Assembly: GCA_036571765.1 (NCBI GenBank)
Contig: BROE01000005.1
Span: 3,658,124-3,722,123, forward strand
DNA length: 64,000 bases
Direction: 5' to 3'
Origin: Plecoglossus altivelis
Taxonomy: Eukaryota > Chordata > Actinopteri > Osmeriformes > Plecoglossidae
Position numbers and translations under genes: made by a program. Below the pieces are notes generated by a model. It made no database searches and was not told the origin of the DNA. It saw only the letters and a list, made by a program, of their open reading frames with translations. Below are positions 12,236 to 22,589 of this stretch, one piece after another (the stretch's first letter is position 1; each line of letters begins with the position of its first letter).

Positions 12236-12290
12236 GTGGTGTGTGAACATCACTTCCAAACTGCGGTGATTGATTGGTTCATTGAAGCTT

Positions 12291-12296
12291 TTTATT
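12291..12296 (-). promoter_or_regulatory. ckm: ckm poly(A) signal AATAAA
   Basis: TTTATT on the plus strand is AATAAA on the ckm strand, 293 bases past the stop. This predicts a 3' UTR of about 310 bases, ordinary for ckm. Confidence 0.75.
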
Positions 12297-12588
12297 TGCT
12301 CAGTCATACAACCAAAAAAAACGGTTTGAACGTTTTGGTGCATGCACGCTGTCTAGGAACAAGCCCTACAGCGTGCAGGGTGATCCCAGGATGTTACAGA
12401 CTGGATGGGAGAAGTCGTTTTCAAGATGTCAGAAGAGATGAAAGGAAAGAAAGGACACATGTTGGAAGAGAAGAGTGGGTGAGATCTGAAAGAAGAAGAG
12501 TCTTTTTTCCCCTCAAAGTCCAGAGAAGGTTTACTGCGAGACTGCTCGCCTTTATCGTACAAAAAGGAAAGATGGCTTCCTGTCCCCT

Positions 12589-12767
12589 CTACTTCTGGGC
12601 GGGGATCATGCCGTCGATGGCCTCTCCCTTCTCCAGCTTCTTCTCCATCTCCACCATCAGCTTAACTCCATCCACCACACACTGCACCTGCTGCACCTCG
12701 GAGGAGCCCAGACGGTCAGCGTTGGAGATGTCGAACACTCCACCCACGGAGGCGGTGTCCACACCAC
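12589..12767 (-). CDS. ckm: ckm exon 8 with stop codon
   Basis: GGVDTASVGGVFDISNADRL through AIDGMIPAQK and a TAG stop at 12591-12589. Acceptor CCGCAG. Just above it the intron is a 250-base GA array. Confidence 0.96.
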
Positions 12768-13088
12768 CTGCGGAGGGAGAGAGGGAGGGAGAGAGGGAGG
12801 AGAGAGAGAGAGAGAGGGAGGGAAGGAGATAGTGGAAGGAGGGGGAGGGAAGTAGAGAGAGGAGGGAAGGAGAGAGAGAGGGGGAGAGGAGGAGGAAAGG
12901 AAAGGGGAAGGAAGGAAGGAGAAAGAGGGGGAGAAGGGAAGGAGGGAAAGAGGGGGAGGGAAGGAGAGAGAGAGGAAGGAAGGAGAGAGAAGGAGGAAGG
13001 CAGGGAATGAGAGAAAAAGGAAGAGAGGGAGTGTTAATACTGGGACAGAAGTTTCTTTATATCCACACTCAGATGTCACCTAGTACAC

Positions 13089-13144
<56 letters not shown>

Positions 13145-13295
13145 TGTGTATGGTGGTGTGTATATGTGTGTATATGTGTGTGTGTGGTTGTTATATATGT
13201 GTGTGGTGTGTGTGTGTATGTTGGTGTATATGTGTGTAATATAGTGCGGTGTGTATGTGTGTGTATATGTGTGTGTCTGTGTATGTGTGTGTATA

Positions 13296-13328
<33 letters not shown>

Positions 13329-16323
13329 ATGTGTGTGTGTGTATATGTGTGTATATGTGTGTGTGTGTGTATGTGTGTGTATATGTGTGTATGTGTGTGT
13401 GTGTGTATATATGTGTGTGTGTGTGTATATATGTGTGTGTGTGTGTGTATATATGTGTGTGTGTGTGTGTCCTACCTGTTCCGCGCTTCTGCAGACGCAG
13501 CCTGGTGAGGATCTCCTCGAACTTGGCGTGTGTGCTCAGCTTGGGCAGCTTGACGTGGACTCCACCGCGCAGGCCGGTTCCCAGGTTGGAGGGGCAGGTG
13601 AGCACGTAGCCCAGATGCTCGTTCCACATGAAGCCGTGGTTGTGCTTCTTGAAGACCTCCTCAATCTGCCAGACGACAACAACCTTCTGTCAGAGCTCTG
13701 AACACACGTCTGTCTGGACACACGTCTGGTGTCTGTCTGGAGGTGTCTGTCTGATGTCTGTCTGAACACAAGTCTGATGTCTGTGTGAACACAAGTCTTG
13801 TGTCTGTGTGATATCTGTCTGGACACACGTCTGGTGTCTGTCTGGACACATGTTTAATGTCTGTCTTGTGTCTGTGTGATATCTGTCTGAACACATGTCT
13901 TGTGTGTGTGTGTATCTTGGTCTGAACACAAGTCTTGTGTGTGTGTGATATCTGTCTGAACACAAGTCTTGTGTCTGTGTGATATCTGTCTGAACACATG
14001 TCTTGTGTCTGTGTAATATCTGTCTGAACACAAGTCTGATGTCTGTCTGGACACATGTTTAATGTCTGTCTTGTGTCTGTGTGATATCTGTCTGAACACA
14101 TGTCTTGTGTGTGTGTGATATCTGTCTGAACACAAGTCTTGTGTGTGTGTGATATCTGTCTGAACACAAGTCTTGTGTCTGTGTGATATCTGTCTGAACA
14201 CAAGTCTTGTGTCTGTGTAATATCTGTCTGAACACAAGTCTGATGTCTGTCTTGTGTCTGTCTGTCTGACAATATGACAGTCTACGCTCACCTTCTGCAG
14301 ACCGACGCAGAAACGTCTGAAGACCTCCTTCATGTTGCCGCCCTTCTCCATGGAGATGACGCGCAGATGATCCTCCTCGTTCACCCAGACCAGGAAGGAC
14401 TTTTTGTCGTTGTGCCTTCATGCCGGAAAAACAGGAAAATATCGTCAGGGGTAAAACGTGCATTTCAGTCAAGACTTGGTGCCAAGAGCCAGACAGCTTC
14501 TGCTCACCAGATTCCTCTGCCGTCGGGCCAGTCACGGGCCATGCCAGCGGCCAACAGCAGGGGGGAGACGGGCTTGTCGAACAGGAAGTGATCGTTGATC
14601 AGCTGCTCCTGCTCAGCGTCGGTCATGCCAGACAGTGGGTAGTACTTTCCCTTGAACTCACCCTCCAGGGTGGCCAGGGCTGAGGGAGGGGAGGAGGGGA
14701 GGAGAGGGGGAGGAGGGAGAAGGGAGGGGAGGAGAGGGGAAGGGAGAGAGAGGGAGAGGGCAGGGAGGTGGAAGAGAGGGAATGACAGGGAGAGGGGAAG
14801 GAGAAGAGGGGGGAGGTGGGAGAAGAGGAGGGGGACAGACAGAAGAAAGGAGAGGAGGAAGAGAGAGGAGGAGGAGAAGGAGGAGATGGGAGATAGAAGA
14901 AGAAGTGAACACTCAACCCAGACGCGTCAAAACACCACAACCCCCCCGCCCCTGCCGCCCCTTCCTCCACCCTCCGTCCCTCCACCCCTCCTCCAACCCT
15001 CGCCCTCCCGACACCCCCTCGTCTCCACCATCCGTCATCCACCCCGCCGTCCTCCAACCCCCTGGTCACCTCCACCTCCGTCCATCCACCCCCCGTCCCT
15101 CCACCCCCCCGTCCCTTCACCCCTCCCGTCCTTCACCCTCCCCCCTCGCCCCTCCCTGCCTCTACCTTCCTGTCCACGTTCCATCTCTCTCGCTATCTGA
15201 ATCGCGTTGTCATGGCGGCTTTGTGACATCACACTCACCCTCGATGGAGAGCTTCTCCACGGCTCTGCGCTCTCCACGGCTGTTGTGGGGGGGCAGGGTG
15301 TAGCCCTTGATGCTACGGCCGGTACGCACACGGCTGCTCAGGACGTAGTTGGGGTCCAGGTCATCACCTCCCTGAACACATCATCGAGGGGGAGGGGCAA
15401 AGAGAGTCCGGGGTCATTGTGCGTTGTCGGCCATGTTGGCTGTGCAGTGGTCGGTGCTGTGTGTGGAGTGTGTGTGGAGTGTGTGTGTGTGTGGAGTTTG
15501 TGTGTGTGGAGTGTGTGTGTGTGTGGAGTGTGTGTGATTGTGTGTGATGGTGAGAGGTTAATGTGTGTGTGTGTGATGTTAATGTGTGTGTGTGTGTGTG
15601 TGTGGAATGTGTGATGGTGTGAGGTTAATGTGTGTGTGTGTGTGCAGTGTGTGATGGTGTAAGGTTAATATTTATGTGTGTGTGTGTGCGCGCGTCCTAC
15701 CTTCAGGTTCTCGAAGTTCAGGTCGGTCTTGTGCTTGTCGGTGGGCTTGTATCCACCGTGACGGTCGGAGATGATGGGATCGAACAGATCCTTGAAGACC
15801 TCGTAGGACTCCTCATCACCAGCCACACAGCCGACGGTCATGATGAAGGGGTGGCCTGCACACGCAAGGCATCATGGGTAAGAAACGGTCATGTGACCAA
15901 CCGGTGGGAATCTCATTCTTTTTTCTTTTTTTTCACACACAAGGCATCACGTTTGTTTTGTTTGCATACATTTTGAAATTCCTCCTCCTCCTCCCTCCTC
16001 CTCTCTCCCCCTTCAACCCCTCCCCCTCCTCCCTCTACCTCCTCCCTCTACCTCCCCACTCCTCCTCTCTCTACCCCCCCCCCCNNNNNNNNNNNNNNNN
16101 NNNNCCCCTCCCCCTCCTCCTCCCCCCTCCTACCGGGGTTATCCACTCCGGTCTGGATGCAGTCGTCCAGGGTGAAGCCACTGGGGGTGGACTTTCCCCT
16201 CATCTTGTCGTACAGCTCCTTGCTCACCACCTTGGCCATGTGGTTGTTGTGCTGAGACAAGTCTGGGAACTCCTCATCCAGGGAGAACTTCATCTTGTAG
16301 TCGTTGTGGCAGTTCTTCGCCAT
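12589..16323 (-). CDS. ckm: creatine kinase, muscle type (complete, 7 coding exons, 380 aa)
   Basis: Cytosolic M-type creatine kinase transfers phosphate between ATP and creatine at the sarcomere M-line. Coding exons on the minus strand are 16134-16323, 15701-15855, 15239-15371, 14508-14679, 14292-14415, 13476-13665 and 12589-12767; they sum to 1143 bases (380 codons plus stop), one residue short of human CKM. Each exon length matches the CKM pattern (155, 133, 172, 124, 190) and all junctions are in phase with GT-AG. Visible motifs: PDLSQHNNHMAKV, GVDNPGHPF, LSSRVRTGRSIKGY, DHFLFDKPVSPLLL, and the active-site signature CPSNLGTG holding the reactive cysteine (Cys283 in human numbering). It ends AIDGMIPAQK. 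No frame damage. Exon 1 is 5' UTR (17305 to about 17380). The gene lies head-away from klc3, as in mammals. Confidence 0.97.
12775..13470. repeat. GA array then GT/TATG array in ckm intron 7
   Basis: 12775-13030 is polypurine GGGAGGAGAGA repeats; 13090-13470 is (GT)n with TATATGTG variants that ends at the exon 7 donor. No coding content. Confidence 0.9.
13476..13665 (-). CDS. ckm: ckm exon 7 (active-site exon)
   Basis: 190 bases, IEEVFKKHNHGFMWNEHLGY through RLRLQKRGT. It holds the creatine kinase signature CPSNLGTGLRGG with the reactive cysteine. Donor GTAGGA. Confidence 0.97.
13690..14265. repeat. minisatellite in ckm intron 6
   Basis: Units of about 34 bases built on TGTCTGAACACAAGTCTTG and TGTCTGTGTGATATC, some 16 copies. 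It is purely intronic and produces a false minus-strand open frame rich in DRYHTDTR. Confidence 0.9.
14292..14415 (-). CDS. ckm: ckm exon 6
   Basis: 124 bases, HNDKKSFLVWVNEEDHLRV through FRRFCVGLQK. Acceptor ATGAAG, donor GTGAGC. The VNEEDHLR loop belongs to the catalytic site. Confidence 0.96.
14508..14679 (-). CDS. ckm: ckm exon 5
   Basis: 172 bases, ALATLEGEFKGKYYPLSG through DWPDGRGIW. Acceptor CTCAG, donor GTGAGC. The intron upstream is GA-rich and C-rich low-complexity DNA. Confidence 0.96.
14685..15170. repeat. GA-rich then C-rich low-complexity DNA in ckm intron 4
   Basis: A purine-rich half (14685-14900) is followed by a C-rich half with CCTCCACCCCCC runs (14935-15170). No coding content. 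Confidence 0.85.
15239..15371 (-). CDS. ckm: ckm exon 4
   Basis: 133 bases, GGDDLDPNYVLSSRVRTG through VEKLSIE. It carries SSRVRTGRSIKGY, part of the nucleotide-binding site. Acceptor TTCAG, donor GTGAGT. Confidence 0.96.
15455..15690. repeat. GT-rich array in ckm intron 3
   Basis: TGTGTGGAGTGTGTG and GTGATGGTGTGAGGTTAATG units; intronic. Confidence 0.85.
15701..15855 (-). CDS. ckm: ckm exon 3
   Basis: 155 bases, HPFIMTVGCVAGDEESYEVF through HKTDLNFENLK. Acceptor TGCAG and donor GTAGGA; enters at phase 1, leaves at phase 0. Confidence 0.96.
16085..16104. other. assembly gap of 20 N in ckm intron 2
   Basis: The gap is flanked by C-runs within a CT-rich stretch, 30 bases below the exon 2 donor. 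Neither neighbouring exon is affected. Confidence 0.99.
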
Positions 16324-16343
16324 GATTGCGTTTGTCACACCGT
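16134..16343 (-). CDS. ckm: ckm exon 2 (start codon 16323-16321)
   Basis: Acceptor CCACCCACAG lies just above 16343 and the donor GTAGGA just below 16134. Twenty bases of leader precede ATG, which opens MAKNCHNDYKMKF. The exon ends in GVDNPG at phase 1. The leader itself is open in frame with exon 1 (see findings). Confidence 0.95.
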
Positions 16344-16385
16344 CTGTGGGTGGAAGGGGGGGAGAGGGGGGAGGGAGGGGGGAAG

Positions 16386-16416
<31 letters not shown>

Positions 16417-16639
16417 GAATGAGAGAGTGTGAACCTGCACGAACACTAGTCGACATTAAAGTGACGCACTCTCACACACGACCCAGAGAATAAACCGAAC
16501 TGACCAGACGTCTCCATTCGAACACAGCGTGAAGGAAATGAAACACTCATTCAAAACGCTCGTTCAAAACACTCAGTCAAAAACACTCATTCAAAACAGT
16601 CGGTCAAAACACTCACCCAACTCAACATCTTACCACCCC

Positions 16640-17300
16640 TCACAGGTCTGGACTGCGTGACTGTGTGGAGTGTCGTATGTACTGTGTCGTATGTACTGTG
16701 TAGCGTGTAGTGTGTGACTGTGTGGCGTGTCGTATGTACTGTGTAGCGTGTGACTGTGTGGTGTGTTGTATGTACTGTGTAGCATGTAGCGTGTGACTCT
16801 GTGGAGTGTCGTATGTGCTGTGTAGCGTGTGACTCTGTGGAGTGTCGTATGTACTGTGTAGCATGTGACTGTGTGGCGTGTGACTGTGTAGCATGTGACT
16901 GTGTGGCGTGTGACTGTGTGGCGTGTGACTGTGTAGCATGTGACTGTGTGGCGTGTGACTGTTTAGCATGTGACTGTGTGGCGTGTGACTGTGTAGTGTG
17001 TGACTGTGTAGCGTGTGACTGTGTAGTGTGTGACTGTGTAGCGTGTGACTGTGTAGTGTGTGACTGTGTGGCGTGTGACTGTGTAGCGTGTGACTGTGTA
17101 GCATGTGAGTGTGTAGCGTGTGACTGTGTAGTGTGTGACTGTGTGGCGTGTGACTGTGTAGCGTGTGACTGTGTAGCATGTGAGTGTGTAGCATGTGACT
17201 GTGTGGCGTGTGACTGTGTAGTGTGTGACTGTGTGGCGTGTGACTGTGTAGTGTGTGACTGTGTAGCGTGTGACTGTGTAGCGTGTGACTGTGTTGCGTG
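16640..17300. repeat. 15-base minisatellite in ckm intron 1
   Basis: About 40 copies of GTGTGACTGTGTAGC and variants, filling intron 1 up to within a few bases of the exon 1 donor. Its cysteine-rich open frame is a repeat artefact. Confidence 0.9.
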
Positions 17301-17304
17301 TTAC

Positions 17305-17380
17305 CGTGCAGGGAGTTCTCCAGAGCTCTGTCTATCAGCCTCTTGGCCAGCAGTAACAGCCGTGTCCTCATATTTCTGTC
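17305..17380 (-). other. ckm: ckm exon 1 (5' UTR), upper limit approximate
   Basis: Donor GTAACA at 17304-17299 in minus orientation, about 30 bases below a TATA box; the upper limit is inferred from TATA spacing. It contains an ATG (17371-17369) in frame with the ckm start through the exon 1-2 junction. See findings. Confidence 0.7.
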
Positions 17381-17393
17381 TGCAGGACAACCC

Positions 17394-17414
17394 CAGCTGA
17401 ACATGGTATTTATA
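17394..17414 (-). promoter_or_regulatory. ckm: ckm core promoter: TATA box and E-box
   Basis: On the minus strand TATAAATA lies at 17414-17407. CAGCTG, a myogenic-factor type E-box, lies at 17399-17394, between the TATA box and the likely cap site. MyoD-type control of CKM through E-boxes is well known; use of this particular copy is inferred. A 580-base minisatellite begins immediately upstream. Confidence 0.7.
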
Positions 17415-17995
17415 GACCCACCCTGCAGCCTACACCCTCTATCCCCCACCCTGCACCCTCCACCCTGTACCCTCCACCCTCTACCCTGCATGCTCCACCC
17501 TCCACCCTGCACGCTACACCCTCTACCCTGCACTCTACACCCTCCATCCTCTACCCTCCACCCTGCACTCTCCACTCTGCACCCTCCACCCTGCACTCTC
17601 CACTCTCCACCCTCCACCCTCTACTCTCCACCCTGCACTCTCCACTCTCCACCCTCCACCCTCTACCCTCCACCCTGCACTCTCCACCCTGCATGCTCCA
17701 CCCTCTACCCTGCACGCTACACCCTCCACCCTGCACCCTGCACTCTACACCCTCCACCCTGCACTTTCCACTCTCCACCCTCTACCCTGCTACCCTCCAC
17801 CCTGCACGCTACACCCTCCACCCTGCACTCTACACCCTCCACCATGCATCCTTCGCTCTCCACCCTGCACTCTCCACTCTCCACCCTCTACCCTGCTACC
17901 CTCCACCCTGCACGCTACACCCTCCACCCTATACCCTGCGCCCTCTACCCTACGCCCCACAACCTCCACCCTGCAGCCTGCAGCCTGCACACTGA
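17415..17995. repeat. CACCC-rich minisatellite directly upstream of the ckm TATA box
   Basis: Degenerate 13-15-base units such as CTCCACCCTGCAC repeat about 40 times. Each unit carries CCACCC, the core of Sp/KLF-type CACCC boxes. The array begins within about 10 bases of the TATA box, so the proximal promoter is essentially this repeat. Confidence 0.9.
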
Positions 17996-18000
17996 AGAGA

Positions 18001-18960
18001 TTTGGGTTAGGGTTAGAGATTGACAATCGTTCTGGTTCTGATGTTGGTTCAGATTTTCTTTTTCCCAGATGGACATATGTCCTCAACAAGTGTCTCTACA
18101 TACACCCTGTCTCCACCGCTCCACCAACAAACAAATACCCTGTCTCCACCGCTCCACCAACAAACAAATACCCTGTCTCTACCGCTCCACCAACAAACAA
18201 ATACCCTGTCTCCACCCCTCCATCAACAAACACAACTTTAAAATGTCCCCCAACAATTTACTGGTTTTACTTTCCAAACGATCACTCATATCTCAAATAC
18301 AATCCGAAAACATTCCTCTATACTGACCACAGCCATCTCTTATGGAACCACAGCTGGTCCCAGAACAAGCTCTCATCCACGCTTCCAAACCAGGACAAGG
18401 ACATTCTGTCAAAGCAGCCATCATATCCACACTCCAGGGAGGGCCTCTGGAACATCTCCTCCCCCTCTCCTCCCCCTTCCCCCCCTACACTGAGACTACT
18501 CGCCGCATGAAGAGAACCTCCACCCCTGGACAACTGGACTCCAAGAGTACCTGCACCTTGGGTTAGGATGCGGAGCCATAAAAAAAAAAATCTCTATAAA
18601 AACAGAAAAAAGTCCTTCATGTTTGTCTGATTGTCTTCCTTGTTTCACCAGCCCTCCTCCACCCTCTCCACCCTCCTCCTCCACCCTCCTCCTCCACCTC
18701 CACGCTGGGAGCATTTACCTGCACAGAAGGGGGAAAATGTACCAGCTCCTGGGATAGTTCCTGTCCACCAAAGCCAATGTAAGGGTTGCCCAACTCTGCC
18801 AGGTGGAGGACTTCATTTCTTATACTGACACTTCTGCTCCCATTGGCCAGTTGGCCTCTGCATTCCTGACCCTGATTGGACGGCAGCTGTCCCTGCCTTC
18901 TGGTGTCGTTTGTAAAAGGCAAAAGTGTCTCGAGATAAAATGACAGCTGGGCCCACGCCT
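18001..18960. other. intergenic, with a 33-base repeat at 18095-18235
   Basis: Four copies of ACAAATACCCTGTCTCCACC-type units, then unrecognised sequence. No exon was recognised. Confidence 0.6.
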
Positions 18961-18967
18961 TCACTGC

Positions 18968-19480
18968 CAACACACACACACACACACACACACACATGGA
19001 CACACACACACACACACACACACATGGACACAAACACACGTGTCATGTACATACAGTGTCACACACACTGTCACACGTGCATAAACACACACCACACAGA
19101 CCTACACCAGACACACACACACATTGACACAGGCCACGGACACAACTGAAACACAGCACACACGAACTCCACACAAAAGCCGTGGTACACACACACACAC
19201 ACACTCACATATGCACACACACATGTACACACACTGTGTACACACACATTCACACATATGCACACACATAAATATAGCACACAACACACACACACGAACC
19301 GGCCTCACGACATGCACAGCACACCAGGCTCACTACAATGCACACGACAGGGGGGATGGCAGCACACATGAACACACACGCTCACACATGCACGTGCACA
19401 TGCAAGCACACACACACTCACACATGAATGTGCGCACACACTCACGCATGCACACGCAAGCACGCTATATCAGGATTTTG
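18968..19480. repeat. CA-rich microsatellite region
   Basis: (CA)n with ATGGACA, ACATGCAC and CACATATGC interruptions. Confidence 0.85.
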
Positions 19481-19489
19481 TAGACTGGG

Positions 19490-22080
19490 GTCTGTAAACA
19501 ACAGGTAAAATGACCGTGTGAAATAAACAGAACACAACGTTGTCTCACTCACACTCTTTATGCTCTCCTCACACTCTCTCCCAAATCTCTGCTCTTAGCG
19601 CTCTCTCCTGCTCATCACTGTTCTGCTCTGCCTCTACGGGCCTCTTCTTGCTCCGTAATTCTCCCTCGTTCCACTAATTGCGGGGTCTCCTCTACCGCTC
19701 TTCTCAGGGGTCCCTGAATCCTCTGCTGCATCGTCTTTCGCCCACACCTCCCTATGCTGCTCTGCTTTCCTCACCCTCTCTCGTAATGCTCTGCTCGTCC
19801 CTCTCGCGCTCTATGCCTCAGCTCGTCCGTGTATCTCGCCTCTGCAACCCTCGGTCTCGTCCCTCTCTCGGTTCCTATCTTCCACTGTCGTCACGAGGGC
19901 TATCTCGCCTCTTCTATCGCGCTATCTCCCTCTCTCGGCCTCTCCGTGATCTTTCCTCCCTCTCTTCGCTCACTCATCCTAGCTCCACCCTGCTGCGCCT
20001 CACGTCCTCTGCTGTGCCCTCTCTCTGCGTGCGCTGCCCAGGTCCTCTCTAGGGTTTCTCCGTGCAGGAGGAACAGTGTTCTCATAGTGATGATACAGAG
20101 ATGAACTGAGAAGCGGAGCCGGCAGAGGGGTTGGGAAAGTAAGATCCTAAACGCTACTGTTGTATTGATCAGTCATGGTAGACCGTCAGCTCAGGGGCGC
20201 AGACCTTGAATGAAGCATGACACGTGTTGGTCCTCCGCCTAAGCTGCCTTGCCTGCATACTCCTCTAGCGGCGCGGCTCCTCGTGACACCTGCCTCTATC
20301 GTCGCTCGCTCGGTCCCTTCTTCTCGTGGCTGGCGTGCACTTTCTTCTGCTCTCTTGCATATCCCTCTGCTCCCTCTCCATCCTCTCTCTCTCTCCTTGC
20401 TTCTCTCTCTCCTTGCTTCTCTCTCTCCTTGCTTCTCTCTCTCCTTGCTTCTCTCTCTCCTTGCTTCTCTCTCTCCTTGCTTCTCTCCCTCTCTGCGTAT
20501 GCGCGGTCACTCTCCGAAACTCGTTTCTCTCTTTTCCCCTCGTCTCTCTCTCCTGTCGTTATGGCTGGTTGTCCTGTTCTGTATCTTTCTAGGGAAAACT
20601 GTGATCTGACACGTTGTGTTTGGTCTCAGATCTTAAAGATGTGTGTTGTGTTGGACAGAGAGCAGAGAAGTGTCTGGGATGCGATCAGACCCTTAGGCCT
20701 GTCACCCTTCACATCTACAGTCTCCTCAGGGAGAACACTCATGCTCAAAGTCAGTGTTGTGTGGAATGGGATTTCACACCAGGTTTGATCATGTAGTTAA
20801 TCTGTTCATCCACACATCCACTAACGGACAGCAAGAGCTGGAGATTCACCTCCCTGGTCTCTCTCTCCTCCTGTGCTCTTCAGCCATCCCCGCATTACTC
20901 TCTCTGTCGTCTGCTTCGGTCGCCTCGGGCCCTGTTCTCTTCTCTCTCTCCCTCCCTGTCGTAGTCACGGCGATCTGTGTGTGACGCAGGCTGCTGTCAT
21001 CACAGAGGGATGGAATTATGGGGTGGGGGGCGTGGTCATCCAGAGTCCACCTGAGATTTGTTATTTATTGAGTTCCGTAATGGAAAGTGCTCATATCAGT
21101 GGGTTTGTGTGGGTGGCAGGTTGTGGGGGTGTGGTGTCCAGTGTCCTGTGGGTGTAGGTGTGTTGGGTGTGTGGTGTGTGTGTGTGTGTGTAGGTGTGTG
21201 TGTGTGTGTACAACGTGTTGTGTATGCCGTGAGAAAGAGAAGTCTGCTCGATGTCGGCTTCTGCCGTCGTAAGATGGGACGAATGGTATCCGGAGAGGAG
21301 ATCTGAGGTTTACACAGGCTTAGTGGCCTACTGCTCTCATCTGCGCTCGCCCAGCGCGTCGGGCCCTGAAACTCGCTGCGCTAGCGCAAGAGTGCATTCC
21401 CTCTCCATCACGCCCATCAGCTACTCCCTCGGGCGCCCCTTCTCTCGCCTCTCCCTGCTCCATCAACCGCCCTCCATCCTCCCCCCTTCTCCAGATCCTG
21501 CCATCCCCCTCATCACCGGTCCCTCGGCATCCTCCCTCGTTCTCTTCCCCCTCCCTCTGCTCACATCACCGCCTGCCATCCGTCACCGGCCGCTTTCTTC
21601 CTCGCTCCCCTCCTCTCCTCCATCCCCTTGGCTCTTCTCGTCCCCTCCCTTGCTCCAATCTCTCAAGCCCCTTGCTCGGGTCCCGCTCCATCCGTCCCCC
21701 CTGGGGTCTCGTCGGCCCTCCGTCCGTCTATCGTCCACTGTTCTCTCGGCCGCCTCTCTCGCCTCTAATCCTTCCCCTTTTCTCCCACCTCTCCCTCCTC
21801 CATCCTCTCCTCCTCCCTTCCCCCTCTCCCTCTACCTCATGTCCTTATGTCACCCTCTCCCTCTACCTCATGTCCTTATGTCACCCTCTCCCTCTACCTC
21901 ATGTCCTTATGTCACCCTCTCCCTCTACCTCATGTCCTTATGTCACCCTCTCCCTCTACCTCATGTCCTTATGTCACCCTCTCCCCCTACCTTATTTCCT
22001 TATGTCCCCCTCCCCCCCTCTTCTAAATCTCCCTGTTATCAGCTTCATCCATCCTCACCCGTCTGTTCTGGCCACAATGC
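19490..22080. other. CT-rich intergenic DNA with short arrays, possibly noisy sequence
   Basis: Irregular CTC-rich DNA without recognisable genes. Clear arrays inside it are CTCTCTCCTTGCTTCT (16 bases, six or seven copies, 20395-20485) and CCCTCTACCTCATGTCCTTA (31-base unit, six copies, 21830-22000). The irregular interruptions resemble uncorrected long-read sequence of a simple repeat. A 20560-21060 stretch looks single-copy. Confidence 0.5.
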
Positions 22081-22269
22081 CACCATGACAGCCGCTAATG
22101 TTGAACAGCAGAGTGAGACCACAGAACAGGAACCTATGTCAGTTGCCAAGCGTTCCTCTCACAGTGTTCTGTCGTACAGTTGGTTTGACAGCCCTGTCAA
22201 CTGCAGCAAAGATCCTCTATAAACCTTCCTCCTGACTGGCAGAGTGTCGGAGGGGTTACGTGTCATGGA

Positions 22270-22480
22270 CCAGGTGCAGTTCTCTACAGAACCTCTATAG
22301 AGTATGCTGGTTCTCTACAGAACCTTTACAGAGTATTCCGGTTCTCTACAGAACCTTCACAGAGGATGCTGGTTCTCTACCGAACCTTTACATAGTATTC
22401 TGGTTCTCTAAAGAACCTTTACAGAGTATTCTGGTTCTCTACAGAACCTTTACAGAGTATTCCGGTTCTCTACAGAACGG
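22270..22480. repeat. 32-base minisatellite
   Basis: About six copies of GGTTCTCTACAGAACCTTTA plus CAGAGTATTCC. Each unit contains the near-palindrome GGTTCTCTACAGAACC. Confidence 0.88.
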
Positions 22481-22589
22481 GACACACACTGGTTCAGGCA
22501 GGTTTCTGGAAGCAGTGTGAGTCCCAGGTGGCCGTGCTGATCGCTGGACGTGAGGTAGGACACAGTTCTGTAAGCAATAGAGCAGGGAA

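Larger units (their letters stand above)
8824..12290 (+). other. mark4 3' flank / probable 3' UTR and space to ckm
   Basis: No coding sequence is recognised. It holds GGGGAGGGG repeats, an 18-G run near 9087-9105, a GT tract (9600-9690), a GAT array (9705-9945), a fish dispersed repeat (10437-10617), a CAGG/CAGA array (10835-11155), GT tracts (11450-11700) and a 20-base minisatellite (11828-12235). Candidate poly(A) signals AATAAA are at 10575-10580 and 11771-11776. Where the mRNA ends cannot be told from sequence. Confidence 0.5.

Noticed and set aside
13661..14384. Minus-strand frame of about 200 codons rich in DRYHTDTR running into ckm exon 6
   Set aside because: It is the intron 6 minisatellite read through into or out of ckm exons; real splice sites at 13665 and 14292 exclude it.
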